A stretch of 64,000 nucleotides of DNA from [Actinomadura] parvosata subsp. kistnae (lineage in GTDB: Bacteria; Actinomycetota; Actinomycetes; Streptosporangiales; Streptosporangiaceae), in the NCBI RefSeq assembly GCF_900323885.1, contig NZ_OOHJ01000018.1:3521001-3585000 (forward strand), read 5' to 3'. Position numbers and translations under genes: made by a program. Shown in pieces: positions 7,963 to 17,038 of the stretch (the first letter of the stretch is position 1; each line of letters begins with the position of its first letter). A model generated the notes under the pieces. That model was given only the letters and a program-made list of their open reading frames with translations. It was not told the DNA's origin and ran no database searches.

Positions 7963-8601
7963 ATGCGTGGCCTGATGAGACGCGTCCTGGCGGTCGTCGC
8001 GGTGCTGGGGCTGCCCTCGTGCGCGTCCGCGGCGAAAGCGCCGCCGGCCGTCAGGGAGCGGGCGCCGGTGATGATGTTCGTGGGCGACAGCTTCACCGTC
8101 GGGTCGGGGCCGGTGCCGCCCTGGCGGTCGTACGCCACGCAGGCGGCCCGGCTGCTGGGCGGGCAGCCGATCATCGCGGGCGCGGCCGGCACGGGCTTCT
8201 GCAACGAGGGGCGGGCGGGCCGCACGTTCCAGCGCTCGTACGAGGAGGAGCTGGCCTGGCGTCCGGCCCCCGACCTGCTCGTCATCGCGGGCGGCCACAA
8301 CGACCGGCGCTGGAGCCCCGAGCAGGTGCGCGGGGCGGCCGCGAGCCTGCTGGCCGAGGTGCGCGCGCACTGGCCGCGCACCAGGACGGTGGTGATCGGC
8401 CCGCTGTGGCTCAAGGAGCCGCCCAGGAAGGCGTACGCGGTGCGCGACGCGGTGGCGCAGGCGGCCAGGGCGGGGAAGGTGACCTTCCTCGACCCCATGC
8501 GCGTGAGCTGGCCCGAGGAGGCGATCCTGCCCGACGGCGTGCATCCGACGCTCGCCGGGCACCGGAGCCTGGCCACCTGGCTGGCGGCCCAGCTGGGCTG
8601 A
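7963..8601 (+). CDS. SGNH/GDSL-family hydrolase, probable lipoprotein
   Basis: Protein of 212 aa with a short hydrophobic leader ending in a lipobox-like LPSC (Cys20), so probably anchored to the outer face of the membrane. SGNH blocks are visible: FVGDSFTVG (nucleophile Ser), GGHND (block III Asn) and DGVHPT (catalytic Asp and His). Likely an esterase or acyl hydrolase of unknown substrate. The start at 7963 is preferred because GAGG sits five bases upstream; a GTG at 7957 is an alternative. It is convergent with the DUF2516 gene. Confidence 0.82.
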   Translation: MRGLMRRVLAVVAVLGLPSCASAAKAPPAVRERAPVMMFVGDSFTVGSGPVPPWRSYATQAARLLGGQPIIAGAAGTGFCNEGRAGRTFQRSYEEELAWRPAPDLLVIAGGHNDRRWSPEQVRGAAASLLAEVRAHWPRTRTVVIGPLWLKEPPRKAYAVRDAVAQAARAGKVTFLDPMRVSWPEEAILPDGVHPTLAGHRSLATWLAAQLG

Positions 8602-8602
8602 C

Positions 8603-8968
8603 CTACCAGGGGCCGTACGGGCCGTTGTTGCCGCGACCGCCCATGCCCTTGACGGCGGGCTTGACGTCGACGATGTAGATCGTGGCCGCGATGACGGCCG
8701 CGATCGAGAACAGCCCGAAGTTGACGCCGAGGAACGCGCCGCCGCCGACCAGCATGAAAGCCTGGAGGTAGGTCAGCGCCCCACCGGCCGAGAACAGCGT
8801 GGCCAGGCCGAGGATCAGCAGCCACAGGTTCTTCTTCAGCTTGCCCGCCGCGACGAACGCGTTGGGCGGCACCCGCAGCGCGTGCACCAGCGCGTAGATC
8901 GACATGCCGAGGATGGCCACGGAGAGCACCACGAAGAGGAGGTTGAAAAGGCCGTTGATCATGCTCAT
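8603..8968 (-). CDS. DUF2516-family membrane protein
   Basis: Small membrane protein of 121 aa with three or four hydrophobic helices (LLFVVLSVAILGMSIYALVHAL, LWLLILGLATLFSAGGAL, LQAFMLVGGGAFLGV and IAAVIAATIYIV, each shown in part) and a short charged Gly-Asn-Pro-rich tail. The pattern matches actinobacterial DUF2516, of unknown function. The start MSMINGL at 8968 has GGAG upstream. It sits upstream of the HBHA-like and XRE genes in the same orientation, an arrangement often seen in actinomycetes. Confidence 0.75.
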   Translation of the reverse strand: MSMINGLFNLLFVVLSVAILGMSIYALVHALRVPPNAFVAAGKLKKNLWLLILGLATLFSAGGALTYLQAFMLVGGGAFLGVNFGLFSIAAVIAATIYIVDVKPAVKGMGGRGNNGPYGPW

Positions 8969-9050
8969 GTCGTCGTCTCCGCCCAACACCGCTAGGGAAT
9001 CGGCTTCAGCCTAATAGGCGCCCCCGACATGCGGGCACCCCTGAACGAAA

Positions 9051-9080
9051 TGGCCCGCCTCCCGGCAGGGAGACGGGCCA
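9051..9080 (-). terminator. Rho-independent-like terminator after the HBHA-like gene
   Basis: TGGCCCGCCTCCC pairs with GGGAGACGGGCCA (one mismatch in 13) across a four-base loop. Read on the minus strand it is followed by TTTCGTT. It lies 11 bases past the stop of the HBHA-like gene. Confidence 0.7.
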
Positions 9081-9090
9081 CCGGTGTGGG

Positions 9091-9498
9091 TCAGGCCTTG
9101 GCCTTGGGGGTGCGGGGCTTCTTGACCGGCTCGGCGACGGGCGGCTCGGCGGCCTCCGACACCTCTTCGAGCTCGAGGGCGGCGGTGCCGCTCGCCTGGC
9201 TGACGACCTTGCGGCCGCGCGTGGCGAAGTCCTCGTAGACCTCGGTGGCCTTGAGCGTGAGCTGGTCGGCGTACTCGCGGGCCTTCTCGGGCAGGTCGCG
9301 GGCGAAGCCCTCGGCCTTGTCGGCGTACTCGCGGGCCTTGACCGGCAGGTCCTTGGCGAGGTCGGAGCGGCGCGACTGCAGCTTCTGGAGCTGCTCGGGC
9401 AGCTCGCGCAGCTTCTCGACGGCGTAGTCGCCGACGCCGGCGACGGCGTAGAACGGCTTGGACTCGGTGAGCTTCTTGACCTCGGTGGCCAGCGTCAT
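9091..9498 (-). CDS. Heparin-binding hemagglutinin-like protein
   Basis: Helical protein of 135 aa resembling mycobacterial HBHA and its actinomycete homologues: N-terminal EVKKLTESKPFYAVAGVGDYA, a coiled-coil middle with an internal duplication (DLPVKAREYADKA then DLPEKAREYADQ), and a Lys-Pro-Ala tail (VKKPRTPKAKA), shorter than the mycobacterial heparin-binding tail. Function outside mycobacteria is unclear; a membrane- or envelope-associated role is plausible. It follows the XRE regulator gene with three bases between them, so they are co-transcribed. Confidence 0.78.
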   Translation of the reverse strand: MTLATEVKKLTESKPFYAVAGVGDYAVEKLRELPEQLQKLQSRRSDLAKDLPVKAREYADKAEGFARDLPEKAREYADQLTLKATEVYEDFATRGRKVVSQASGTAALELEEVSEAAEPPVAEPVKKPRTPKAKA

Positions 9499-9501
9499 GG
9501 G

Positions 9502-9993
9502 TTAACCTTCCTTGGTTTCCTGGGTGACGTCTCCGTTGCGTGAGGTCGCCGCATAGGGCTCAAGAGCGGCGAGAAACTCCTCGGGCAGCGGCCCGTCGTC
9601 CGGATCGGAGTCATGCCGGGGGCGGGCATTCTGGGAGGTCTGCTCGTCCTCGGCGTGCTTCTCCTTGCGGAACGACTCGTAAATGTCGATCAGCACTTGG
9701 CGTTGCCGCTCGCTGAGATGCGCGTCGGCCCTGATCGCGGTGATCACGTCGCTGGGCGGCTCGCGGTCCTCGATGAGACCCGCCTGCACGTAGAGCGCCT
9801 GCGAGGAGATCCGCAGACCCTTGGCGATCTGGTTGAGGATCTCCGCGCTCGGCTTGCGCAGGCCGCGCTCGATCTGGCTCAGGTAGGGGTTGGAGACCCC
9901 TGCCGCCGCGGCGAGCTGGCGCAGCGAGATCTTCGCCTGCTGCCGCTGCTCGCGGATGTATTCACCGATCGAGCCGACTTTGGGTAGTGCCAT
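9502..9993 (-). CDS. XRE-family transcriptional regulator
   Basis: Protein of 163 aa with an N-terminal Cro/C1 helix-turn-helix at about 10-65 (SLRQLAAAAGVSNPYLSQIE, then RKPSAEILNQIAKGL) and an acidic C-terminal region. The start MALPKVGSIG at 9993 is chosen over an upstream in-frame ATG, whose extension would cover the promoter palindrome. It is immediately upstream of the HBHA-like gene. A TTGCAATTGCAA palindrome upstream suggests autoregulation. Confidence 0.85.
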   Translation of the reverse strand: MALPKVGSIGEYIREQRQQAKISLRQLAAAAGVSNPYLSQIERGLRKPSAEILNQIAKGLRISSQALYVQAGLIEDREPPSDVITAIRADAHLSERQRQVLIDIYESFRKEKHAEDEQTSQNARPRHDSDPDDGPLPEEFLAALEPYAATSRNGDVTQETKEG

Positions 9994-10016
9994 ACCTGTA
10001 GTCTGCCCCGTGGTGC

Positions 10017-10028
10017 TTGCAATTGCAA
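10017..10028. promoter_or_regulatory. Palindrome TTGCAATTGCAA upstream of XRE/HBHA-like operon
   Basis: A perfect 12-bp palindrome 24 bases before the XRE start. On the minus strand its outer TTGCAA could be a -35 element, with AGACTA 18 bases further as -10, so the palindrome would overlap the promoter as an autoregulatory operator should. The promoter assignment is inference. Confidence 0.5.
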
Positions 10029-10053
10029 ACGGGGCGGTTAACGCCAGCAAGCA

Positions 10054-10959
10054 TCAGAGCTGGATAACCCACAGGAACGGGGCAGCGGTGACCAACGTCA
10101 CAGAAAGCGCGATGAAGCCGTAGCGCACCGACGCGGCCAGCTCGGGAGCCGGCTTGATCAGGCGATCGACCCTGGCCATGACGTTCTGGACGTGCACGCC
10201 GAGCATGCCGTGCGGCGTCGGCATGGCCCCCGCGCTGCCGAACCTGAGCAGCGCCGTGGCCAGCCGCCGCGGCGAGCAGTAGCGCCGGGCCCGGTCGTCG
10301 GCCGCCATCTCGACCAGCAGCTCGACCTGCGCCTGCGCGTCGGCCACCACCTTCGACCACGGCAGCGCCCGGCGCAGCGCGGCGAACGGCAGCAGCACCA
10401 GGTCGTGGCGCTCGCGTACGTGAGCGGCCTCGTGCGCGAGGACGGCGGTCAGCTCGTCCTCCGACAGCAGCTTGAGCGCGCCCTCGCTGACCACGACCTG
10501 CGAGCGCAGGCCCGGCACGCAATAGGCGGCGGCGCTGGGATGCGCCAGCACCCGCACGCCGGGCACGCCCGGGTCGTCGTGGGAGATCAGCGCGAGCAGC
10601 ATGCGGTGCCTGCGGCGGGCGCGCAACGCCTGCACGCCCGCGGTGAGCAGCACCGCGATCAGCACCGCCAGCGCGGTCAGCCCCGCGATCAGGGCCAGCA
10701 CGTGCAGCGGGTCCCACGCCTGCGCGGGCGTCTCGCCCTGCGCGAACGCGATCAGACCGGGCAGCACCCCCGCGTCGTACGGCTGCACGGCGAAGGCGAG
10801 CATCGCGCCCGTGGTGGCCAGCCCCCAGCACACGCCGAGTGACTGCCAGAGAATGATGGCCAGCCGGGGGGCCCGTGAGGTCCACCGGGCCGTCGTGAAA
10901 CGCCAGGAGCCAACCGCGCACGCCGTGGCGAGCGCTGCCAGCGCCGCTGCCGTGATCAC
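10054..10959 (-). CDS. M56-family membrane metallopeptidase (BlaR1-like)
   Basis: Membrane protease of 301 aa with hydrophobic segments at about 1-16, 34-58 and 86-112, the zinc-binding HEAAH at residues 176-180 followed by RERHD, and a final membrane segment near the C terminus. It lacks the C-terminal penicillin-binding sensor of true BlaR1. The GTG start at 10959 overlaps the TGA of the BlaI-type gene (GTGA), so the two are translationally coupled. The presumed role is cleavage of the BlaI-type repressor in response to an envelope signal. Confidence 0.88.
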   Translation of the reverse strand: MITAAALAALATACAVGSWRFTTARWTSRAPRLAIILWQSLGVCWGLATTGAMLAFAVQPYDAGVLPGLIAFAQGETPAQAWDPLHVLALIAGLTALAVLIAVLLTAGVQALRARRRHRMLLALISHDDPGVPGVRVLAHPSAAAYCVPGLRSQVVVSEGALKLLSEDELTAVLAHEAAHVRERHDLVLLPFAALRRALPWSKVVADAQAQVELLVEMAADDRARRYCSPRRLATALLRFGSAGAMPTPHGMLGVHVQNVMARVDRLIKPAPELAASVRYGFIALSVTLVTAAPFLWVIQL

Positions 10960-11312
10960 TCTTCCTCCAGCTCCGTAAGGGCTCTGCGCAGGATCTCCGC
11001 CTCCGTGCCCGACACGGCCTGGGCGAAGCGGGTCAGGGCGGCGGAGCGGTCGCCCGTCAGGTCCAACGCCTCCAGCATAAGCTCCGCGATGTACGCGTCG
11101 CGGCTTTCCGCCGGTTGGTACCGCCATGCGCGCCCGTCGCGGGTGCGCTCGAGGAAGCCCTTGCGGGTGAGGCGGTCGAGAACGGTCATGACCGTGGTGG
11201 GGGCCAGGTCGCGGTCGGCAATCAGCCTGCCGACCTCGCGGGCGGTCAGCGCGTTGCTCTCCGCCCAGAGGATGTCCATGATGCTGCGTTCAAGCTCGCC
11301 GAGACCCTTCAC
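10956..11312 (-). CDS. BlaI/MecI/CopY-family repressor
   Basis: Winged-helix repressor of 118 aa: GLGELERSIMDILWAESNALT, AREVGRLIADR, TTVMTVLDRLTRKGFLER and a C-terminal helical dimerisation region (first three blocks typical of the family). First gene of a coupled pair with the M56 peptidase, which is predicted to inactivate it proteolytically. In actinomycetes such pairs are widespread and need not involve beta-lactams. A GTAG-N2-CTAC dyad lies just upstream. Confidence 0.9.
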   Translation of the reverse strand: MKGLGELERSIMDILWAESNALTAREVGRLIADRDLAPTTVMTVLDRLTRKGFLERTRDGRAWRYQPAESRDAYIAELMLEALDLTGDRSAALTRFAQAVSGTEAEILRRALTELEEE

Positions 11313-11322
11313 GTCCTTCAGG

Positions 11323-11332
11323 GTAGCTCTAC
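11323..11332. promoter_or_regulatory. BlaI-type operator candidate GTAG-CT-CTAC
   Basis: Short inverted repeat 11 bases upstream of the repressor start. It resembles the TAC/GTA-containing dyads bound by BlaI/MecI proteins. The site is short, so confidence is limited. Confidence 0.4.
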
Positions 11333-11563
11333 AACGCGTCGAGCTGGCAAACGGGGCGGGCGATTGCGAGGTGTCACCGCGGGGTCGCTGTCCGATTTGT
11401 AGGGATGGGAGTTTTTTATGGAGTTTTATCCGGGCGGGTAAAGCGGCAATGTGATGACCTTGTATGGAGGCGGCGCTTTCGGGCGTTTCTTGAGTGCTTC
11501 TTGAAGTCGTTGCAGACTCGTGTCGGTTGTCCGTCTATGCCGCTGTTTGTGAGCATGGCCAGT

Positions 11564-13618
11564 ATGAGGATCAATGCGCTGACACGTGCCCTTGTGCTGT
11601 CGGCGGGAATTACCGGAATTCATTGTGCCCTGCCGGATTCCGCTTGTGATGCGGCCGTGCTGATGGCCGGCGCGGTGTCCTCCGGGCGGACGACCCGGGG
11701 ATTTCTTGACGCGCCTTTCCGCGCTCGGGCGGTGCATCCCGTGCCGGAGGGCGGATTGCGGGGGACCGTCCGGTTGCTGACGCCGCACGTGGATCCGGTT
11801 CCTGACGCCGGTACGCCGGTGGCCGCCGCCGACCAGCCGGCGCAGGGTGACGAGACCGGGCATCCGCATCCCCATCCGCCGCATCCGGGCAAGCCCGGGC
11901 CGAGAGGCGCGCGCGGGCCCGCCGGGCCTCCTGGAAAGCCGGGCCCGGCCGGGAAGCCGGGCCCACCCGGGAAAATGGGCCCGCCCGGAAAAATGGGCCC
12001 GCCTGGGAAGATGGGACCTCCTGGAAAAATCGGGCCCACAGGGAAGCCCGGACCGCCCGGGAAGATGGGGCCGCCCGGAAAGACCGGCGCGCCCGGAAGG
12101 CCCGGCATGCCGGGAAAGCCGGGAGCGCCGGGCAAGGTCGGGCCGCAAGGGCCACGAGGTTATCCGGGCCCGGCCGGAGAGGCGGGCCCTCCTGGAAGGC
12201 CGGGCGACCCCGGGCGCGAGGGCGAGCGCGGCCCGCGCGGTGAGCCGGGCCCGCCGGGACGCAAGGGCGATCCCGGTGCGACGGGCCCCAAGGGGGACCC
12301 GGGGCGGACGGGCCGGCCGGGCGACCCAGGCCCGCCCGGCCCTGCTGGACCCAAAGGCGACCCCGGCCCGGCCGGGGCGCCGGGCCCGAAGGGCGATCCT
12401 GGGGCGCGCGGCTGGAAGGGCGATCCAGGGCCGCCCGGCCCGGCCGGCCCCAAGGGCGATCCAGGCCCGCCCGGATGGAAGGGCGACCCTGGCCCGCCCG
12501 GCGTGCCCGGGCCGAAGGGTGATCCAGGCCCGGCCGGCCCGAAGGGCGATCCAGGGCCGCGCGGTGCGGTGGGGCCGAAGGGCGATCCGGGGCCGCCCGG
12601 CGGCATCGGACTGAAGGGCGATCCGGGCCCGCCCGGACCCACCGGGCCGAAGGGGGACCCGGGACCTCCCGGGCTGAAAGGGGACCCGGGCGCGGCGGGC
12701 GCGCCTGGCCCGAAGGGCGACCCAGGCCCGCCCGGAGCCACCGGCCCGCAGGGGCCTCCCGGCCGTGACGGTGCTCAAGGGCTCCAGGGCGTACCCGGAG
12801 TGCAGGGCCCTCCGGGTCCGCAGGGCATCCCCGGCCGCAACGGGGCCACCGGCGAGCGGGGGCCGACCGGCCCCAGAGGCGTCGCCGGCCCTGCCGGACC
12901 CGTGGGCAGGACGGGACCGGCAGGACGGACCGGGGCGACCGGCGCGAGAGGGCCTGCGGGCCCGATCGGAAGAACCGGGCCCGCCGGCCCCGTGGGCAGG
13001 ACGGGTGCCGTAGGCCCCCGAGGAGCGACCGGGCCACAAGGCCCGAAGGGTGACACGGGATCGGCGGGACCCATCGGAAACAGAGGACCGGCGGGCCCCA
13101 GAGGCCCGGCGGGTCCGGCGGGACCGGTGGGGCGTACCGGGTCGACCGGGAAGGCCGGCCCCAGGGGCCCGGCCGGCCCGGCAGGTCCCGTAGGGCCGAC
13201 AGGGAAGACGGGAGCGACCGGGAAGGCGGGACCCAGAGGTCCGGCGGGCCCGGCAGGGCCGATGGGACCGACAGGAAAGACGGGCCCCATGGGAAAGACG
13301 GGCCCCATCGGCAAGACCGGCCCGAAGGGCGACCGGGGGCCGGTCGGCCCGCACGGGCCCGCGCCCACGCTGAAGCTCATGGCCAAGCGCGGACCGGAGG
13401 TGTACGTGCACGCGCACCACTCCGTCCGCGTGACGGGCGGGTCCTGCCCGGCGGGCAGCGTCCCGATCTCCGGCGGCTACGACTGGCACGGGACGCACGT
13501 GAACGCCTCGATCGTCGAGAGCCTGGCCGCCGGCAACAAGTGGCAGATGATGTTCACCAACCACAGCGGCAAGGGCGACGACGTCTCCGTCATCACCCAG
13601 TGCCTGACGGGCAAATGA
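11564..13618 (+). CDS. Secreted collagen-like protein
   Basis: Protein of 684 aa. It has a signal-like N terminus ([17 protein letters not shown]), a linker ending in His-Pro repeats (HPHPHPPHP), an apparently uninterrupted run of about 164 Gly-X-Y triplets at residues 109-600 (DNA 11888-13363), and an 84-residue C-terminal domain with two cysteines (GGSCPAG and ITQCLTGK) and the [10 protein letters not shown] block. Lys-rich [12 protein letters not shown] units come first, then GPKGDPGPP units, then Arg/Thr-rich GRTGPAG units. A collagen triple helix is expected; no prolyl hydroxylase is visible here. The start is uncertain: in-frame ATGs at 11537 and 11555 are alternatives and none has a good RBS. 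Confidence 0.85.
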   Translation: MRINALTRALVLSAGITGIHCALPDSACDAAVLMAGAVSSGRTTRGFLDAPFRARAVHPVPEGGLRGTVRLLTPHVDPVPDAGTPVAAADQPAQGDETGHPHPHPPHPGKPGPRGARGPAGPPGKPGPAGKPGPPGKMGPPGKMGPPGKMGPPGKIGPTGKPGPPGKMGPPGKTGAPGRPGMPGKPGAPGKVGPQGPRGYPGPAGEAGPPGRPGDPGREGERGPRGEPGPPGRKGDPGATGPKGDPGRTGRPGDPGPPGPAGPKGDPGPAGAPGPKGDPGARGWKGDPGPPGPAGPKGDPGPPGWKGDPGPPGVPGPKGDPGPAGPKGDPGPRGAVGPKGDPGPPGGIGLKGDPGPPGPTGPKGDPGPPGLKGDPGAAGAPGPKGDPGPPGATGPQGPPGRDGAQGLQGVPGVQGPPGPQGIPGRNGATGERGPTGPRGVAGPAGPVGRTGPAGRTGATGARGPAGPIGRTGPAGPVGRTGAVGPRGATGPQGPKGDTGSAGPIGNRGPAGPRGPAGPAGPVGRTGSTGKAGPRGPAGPAGPVGPTGKTGATGKAGPRGPAGPAGPMGPTGKTGPMGKTGPIGKTGPKGDRGPVGPHGPAPTLKLMAKRGPEVYVHAHHSVRVTGGSCPAGSVPISGGYDWHGTHVNASIVESLAAGNKWQMMFTNHSGKGDDVSVITQCLTGK

Positions 13619-13643
13619 GGTCACGGCCTGGCAACCTGGCAGG

Positions 13644-14147
13644 GTGAAGCTCACGCTCGTCCAAGGAGACATCACCCAGCAGCGGGCCGACGCCATCGTC
13701 AACGCCGCCAACTCCTCCCTCATGGGAGGCGGCGGCGTCGACGGCGCCATCCACCGCAGGGGCGGCCCCGAGATCCTTGAGGAGTGCAGGAAGCTGCGCG
13801 CCGGCCAGTACGGCAAGGGCCTGCCGACCGGCCGGGCCGTGGCCACGACGGCCGGCCGGCTGCCCGCCCGGTGGGTCATCCACACGGTCGGCCCCGTCCA
13901 CTCCAGGTCGGAGGACCGCTCGGCGCTGCTGGCCTCCTGCTACACCGAGTCGCTGCGCGTCGCCGACACGCTGGGCGCCGCCTCGGTGGCGTTCCCCGCG
14001 ATCTCGACCGGCATCTACGGCTGGCCGATGGACGACGCCGCCCGGATCGCCCTGGAGGCGGTCAGGCAGGCCGACACGGCCGTGACCGAGGTGCGGTTCG
14101 TGCTGTTCGACGCGGCCGCGTACGCCACGTTCGAGGCGCGCCTCTGA
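13644..14147 (+). CDS. Macro-domain O-acetyl-ADP-ribose deacetylase
   Basis: Single macro domain of 167 aa (MacroD/YmdB type), expected to hydrolyse O-acetyl-ADP-ribose or remove ADP-ribose from acidic residues. Conserved blocks are LVQGDIT, the NAANSSL plus [10 protein letters not shown] loop, and the STGIYGWP loop that holds the distal ribose. The GTG start at 13644 follows the collagen-like gene by 25 bases in the same orientation, but a functional link is not evident. Confidence 0.9.
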   Translation: MKLTLVQGDITQQRADAIVNAANSSLMGGGGVDGAIHRRGGPEILEECRKLRAGQYGKGLPTGRAVATTAGRLPARWVIHTVGPVHSRSEDRSALLASCYTESLRVADTLGAASVAFPAISTGIYGWPMDDAARIALEAVRQADTAVTEVRFVLFDAAAYATFEARL

Positions 14148-14177
14148 ATGTCGGGGCGCGCCTCGAACCGGGTCAGG

Positions 14178-16922
14178 TCAGGGCGCCCAGGGTGGCGCGA
14201 CGGCCCAGGTGACGTCCTGGTCGTAGCTCGCGGCGGCGTCGAAGGCGTGCGCGCCGCCCGGCACCGCGATGTGGACGGCCTCGGCGTAGTGCCTGACGGC
14301 GTGGCCGGCGATGTTGTACGACGCCAGCGTCACCCCGGTGCCCCCGGCCCTGGGCGGCTGGGCGCAGAACGTGGCGTCCTGGTCGAACAGGGTCGTGCCG
14401 TCGCGGGCGTCCTTGCGTACCCGGAAGTCGGCGTGCCGCAGGTAGTGGCCGGGGAAGTTGCGTGACTCGAAGGAGTAGCAGCTGCCCTCCGCCAGCCCGC
14501 GCCGCACGTAGAACGTGGCGTCCTCCTTGAGGAGCTGCGCGCTCGCGGCGGTCACCACGTCCGTGCGGGCCAGGCCGTCCTGGTGGCGCAGGTAGCGGTC
14601 GGTGTAGCCGGGCGTGGTGACCCGCAGCGACTGCGCCGCCCCCACGGTCAGGTCGGCGCCGCTGCGCCACCACGGCGTGTCGGGCAGCCAGGTGACGTCG
14701 GCGGCGAACGACGTGGCGGTGTCCCAGGCGTTGGGGCCGCCGCTGCGCGCGATGTAGACGGCGTCGTTGTAGTGGCGCAGGTAGGCGCCGGGCTGGTTGA
14801 GCGCCTCCAGGGACACGCCGGTGCCGGCCTGCGGCGCGCGGGCGCAGAACGTGGCGTCCTGGTCGAACAGGGCCGTGCCGTCGCGGGCGTCCTTGCGTAC
14901 CCGGGAATCGGCGTGCCGCAGGTAGTGGCCGGGGAAGTTGCGTGACTCGAAGGAGAAGCACGTGGCGTTCGCCAGGCCCTGGCGCACCCGGAACGTGGCG
15001 TCCAGCTTCAGCGTGTCCGCGCTGCCCGCGGTGACGACGTCGGTGCGGGCCAGGCCGTCCTGGTGGCGCAGGAAGCGGCCGGTGTGGCCGGGGGTGGTGA
15101 CGCGCAGCGAGACGAGGCCGCCCGCCGTCAGGCCGGTCGCGGACCTGATCACCGAGAGGTTGACCGTGCGGACGCGGCCGGCGTCGACCTTCAGCACCCG
15201 GCGGTCGTACGTCCATAGGCCGTTGACCTCGTTCTCCACGTCGGTCGGCTGGGTGTAGACGGCGGCGGACAGGCCGTTGTCCACGATGAGCGGCTTGAGC
15301 TGCTCGTTGATGGAGACGTAGCGGTCGGTCAGCGCGGTCGCGTTCGCGGTCATCTCGTACGCGAAGCCGGTGCCGGGCCACTGGTGACCGGGGCTGAGCA
15401 GGCCGAGCCCGCCGAACTCGCCGAGCACCGCCACCCTGCTCGCGCTGGGCCGCTGCGGCGTGCCGGGGCCGACGTAGATGTGGTCGTCCACGACGTCGCC
15501 GTTGCCGCCGTCGAAGCCGCAGCAGTTGGAGCCGGAGTTGTTGTTGACCAGGCGGCTCGGGTCCCAGCTCTTGACCAGGTCGGCGATGCGGGCGGGGTCG
15601 TACTCGCCCCAGCCCTCGTTGAACGGCACCCACTGCACGATCGAGGTGAACCCGCGCAGGTGGTCCACCACGCGGCGCAGCTCGCTCTCGAAGTTGGCGC
15701 GGTCGGAGGCGGACGGGGTGACGCCGGTGCGCATCGACGGCATGTCCTGCCAGACCATGAGGCCGAGCCGGTCGGCCCAGTAGTACCAGCGGGCCGGCTC
15801 GACCTTGACGTGCTTGCGCACCGTGTTGAAGCCGAGCGCCTTCTGCTGCTCCAGGTCGAAGCGCAGGGCCGCGTCCGTGGGGGCGGTGGAGATGCCGTCG
15901 GGCCAGTAGCCCTGGTCGAGGGTGCCGAGCTGGAAGACGAACCGGCCGTTCAGCGTGGGGCGCAGCACGCCGCCGACCATCGCCTTGCCCACCGACCTCA
16001 TGCCGAAGTAGCCGGTCACGACGTCGCCGCCGCCGGTGCCGGTCAGCGTGACGCGCAGGTCGTACAGGAAGGGGTCGTCGGGGGTCCACAGGCGGGCGTT
16101 CGGGACCGGGACCCGCAGATGGGCGCCGATCGCGCCGGTGGCGGTGCCGACCACGTTGCCGCCGGTCATGACCTCGGCCCGCACCTGCTGCCCCGAGGCG
16201 CCGGACGCCTGCACGACCAGGTCGAGCTGCCCCGCCGCGACGTCGGGGGTGGTGTCGAGGCGGGTGATGCTCGCGGCGTTGACCGGCTCCATCCAGACGG
16301 TCTGCCAGATGCCGGAGTGCGCGGTGTAGAAGATGCCGCCGGGGGAGCGGCGCTGCTTGCCGATGGGGGCGCCGGCCGCGTCCACGGGAGCGTACACGCC
16401 GACGATGAGCTCGTTCGAGCCGCCGCGCAGGGCCGGGGTGATGTCGAGGCTGAACGGGTCGTAGCCGCCGGTGTGGGTGCCGACCGCGGTGCCGTTCACC
16501 CACACCCGCGTCTCCCAGCTGACCGCGCCGAAGTTGAGCCGCACGCGCCGGCCCGACCAGCCGGCGGGCACGGTGAACGTCCTGCGGTACCACATGCGGT
16601 CCTCGTGCCGCTGGATCCGCGAAAGTCCGGATTCGATCGGGTACGGGACCAGCACCTGCTCGGCGAGGTTCTGCCCCGTCGGTGGCGTGGTGAGGGAGCC
16701 GGTCGGGGCGAACTGCCACAGGCCGTTGAGGCTCTGCCAGTCCGGACGGACGAGCTGGGGCCTCGGGTACTCCGGCAGCGCGTTGTCCGGCGTGACCTCG
16801 GCGGTCCACGGGGTGGTGAGCGGGGGCGCGGCCAGCGCCTCCTGGACGGGTAAGGCGACGACTGCTCCTGAGAGGACCAGGACCGCGGCGAGGCGGCGGG
16901 TCCAGCCTGAGAATCTGCTCAT
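14178..16922 (-). CDS. Secreted glycoside hydrolase family 2 enzyme with two AbfB/CBM42-like modules
   Basis: Protein of 914 aa: a signal peptide (residues 1-32, ending EALAAPP), the GH2 sugar-binding jelly roll (about 50-220), an immunoglobulin-like domain, and a TIM barrel with acid/base E436 in FNEGW and predicted nucleophile E502 in LGEFGG. Two tandem AbfB-type beta-trefoil modules follow (about 604-740 and 761-907). The two modules are very similar (both contain RHQDGLARTDVVTA and SRNFPGHYLRHAD), indicating recent duplication. AbfB modules bind arabinofuranosyl side chains, so the target may be an arabinose-decorated plant polysaccharide. The start at 16922 gives the signal peptide; upstream in-frame sequence does not. 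Confidence 0.88.
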   Translation of the reverse strand: MSRFSGWTRRLAAVLVLSGAVVALPVQEALAAPPLTTPWTAEVTPDNALPEYPRPQLVRPDWQSLNGLWQFAPTGSLTTPPTGQNLAEQVLVPYPIESGLSRIQRHEDRMWYRRTFTVPAGWSGRRVRLNFGAVSWETRVWVNGTAVGTHTGGYDPFSLDITPALRGGSNELIVGVYAPVDAAGAPIGKQRRSPGGIFYTAHSGIWQTVWMEPVNAASITRLDTTPDVAAGQLDLVVQASGASGQQVRAEVMTGGNVVGTATGAIGAHLRVPVPNARLWTPDDPFLYDLRVTLTGTGGGDVVTGYFGMRSVGKAMVGGVLRPTLNGRFVFQLGTLDQGYWPDGISTAPTDAALRFDLEQQKALGFNTVRKHVKVEPARWYYWADRLGLMVWQDMPSMRTGVTPSASDRANFESELRRVVDHLRGFTSIVQWVPFNEGWGEYDPARIADLVKSWDPSRLVNNNSGSNCCGFDGGNGDVVDDHIYVGPGTPQRPSASRVAVLGEFGGLGLLSPGHQWPGTGFAYEMTANATALTDRYVSINEQLKPLIVDNGLSAAVYTQPTDVENEVNGLWTYDRRVLKVDAGRVRTVNLSVIRSATGLTAGGLVSLRVTTPGHTGRFLRHQDGLARTDVVTAGSADTLKLDATFRVRQGLANATCFSFESRNFPGHYLRHADSRVRKDARDGTALFDQDATFCARAPQAGTGVSLEALNQPGAYLRHYNDAVYIARSGGPNAWDTATSFAADVTWLPDTPWWRSGADLTVGAAQSLRVTTPGYTDRYLRHQDGLARTDVVTAASAQLLKEDATFYVRRGLAEGSCYSFESRNFPGHYLRHADFRVRKDARDGTTLFDQDATFCAQPPRAGGTGVTLASYNIAGHAVRHYAEAVHIAVPGGAHAFDAAASYDQDVTWAVAPPWAP

Positions 16923-17038
16923 CTCGGCTCCTTGACGAGGACCGTGCCCGACTTCCCCCGACAGGTTGCGACCGAACTTGAACGAGTCGGATCGCACTGT
17001 GACCATATAACGGAGATCGAGTGAGCGAAATAGACCAC

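Noticed and set aside
11426-13885. Long minus-strand frames opposite the collagen gene
   Set aside because: They mirror the Gly-X-Y repeat (Gly codons read as Pro/Ala/Arg). Only the plus frame has a signal peptide, strict Gly periodicity and a normal C-terminal domain.
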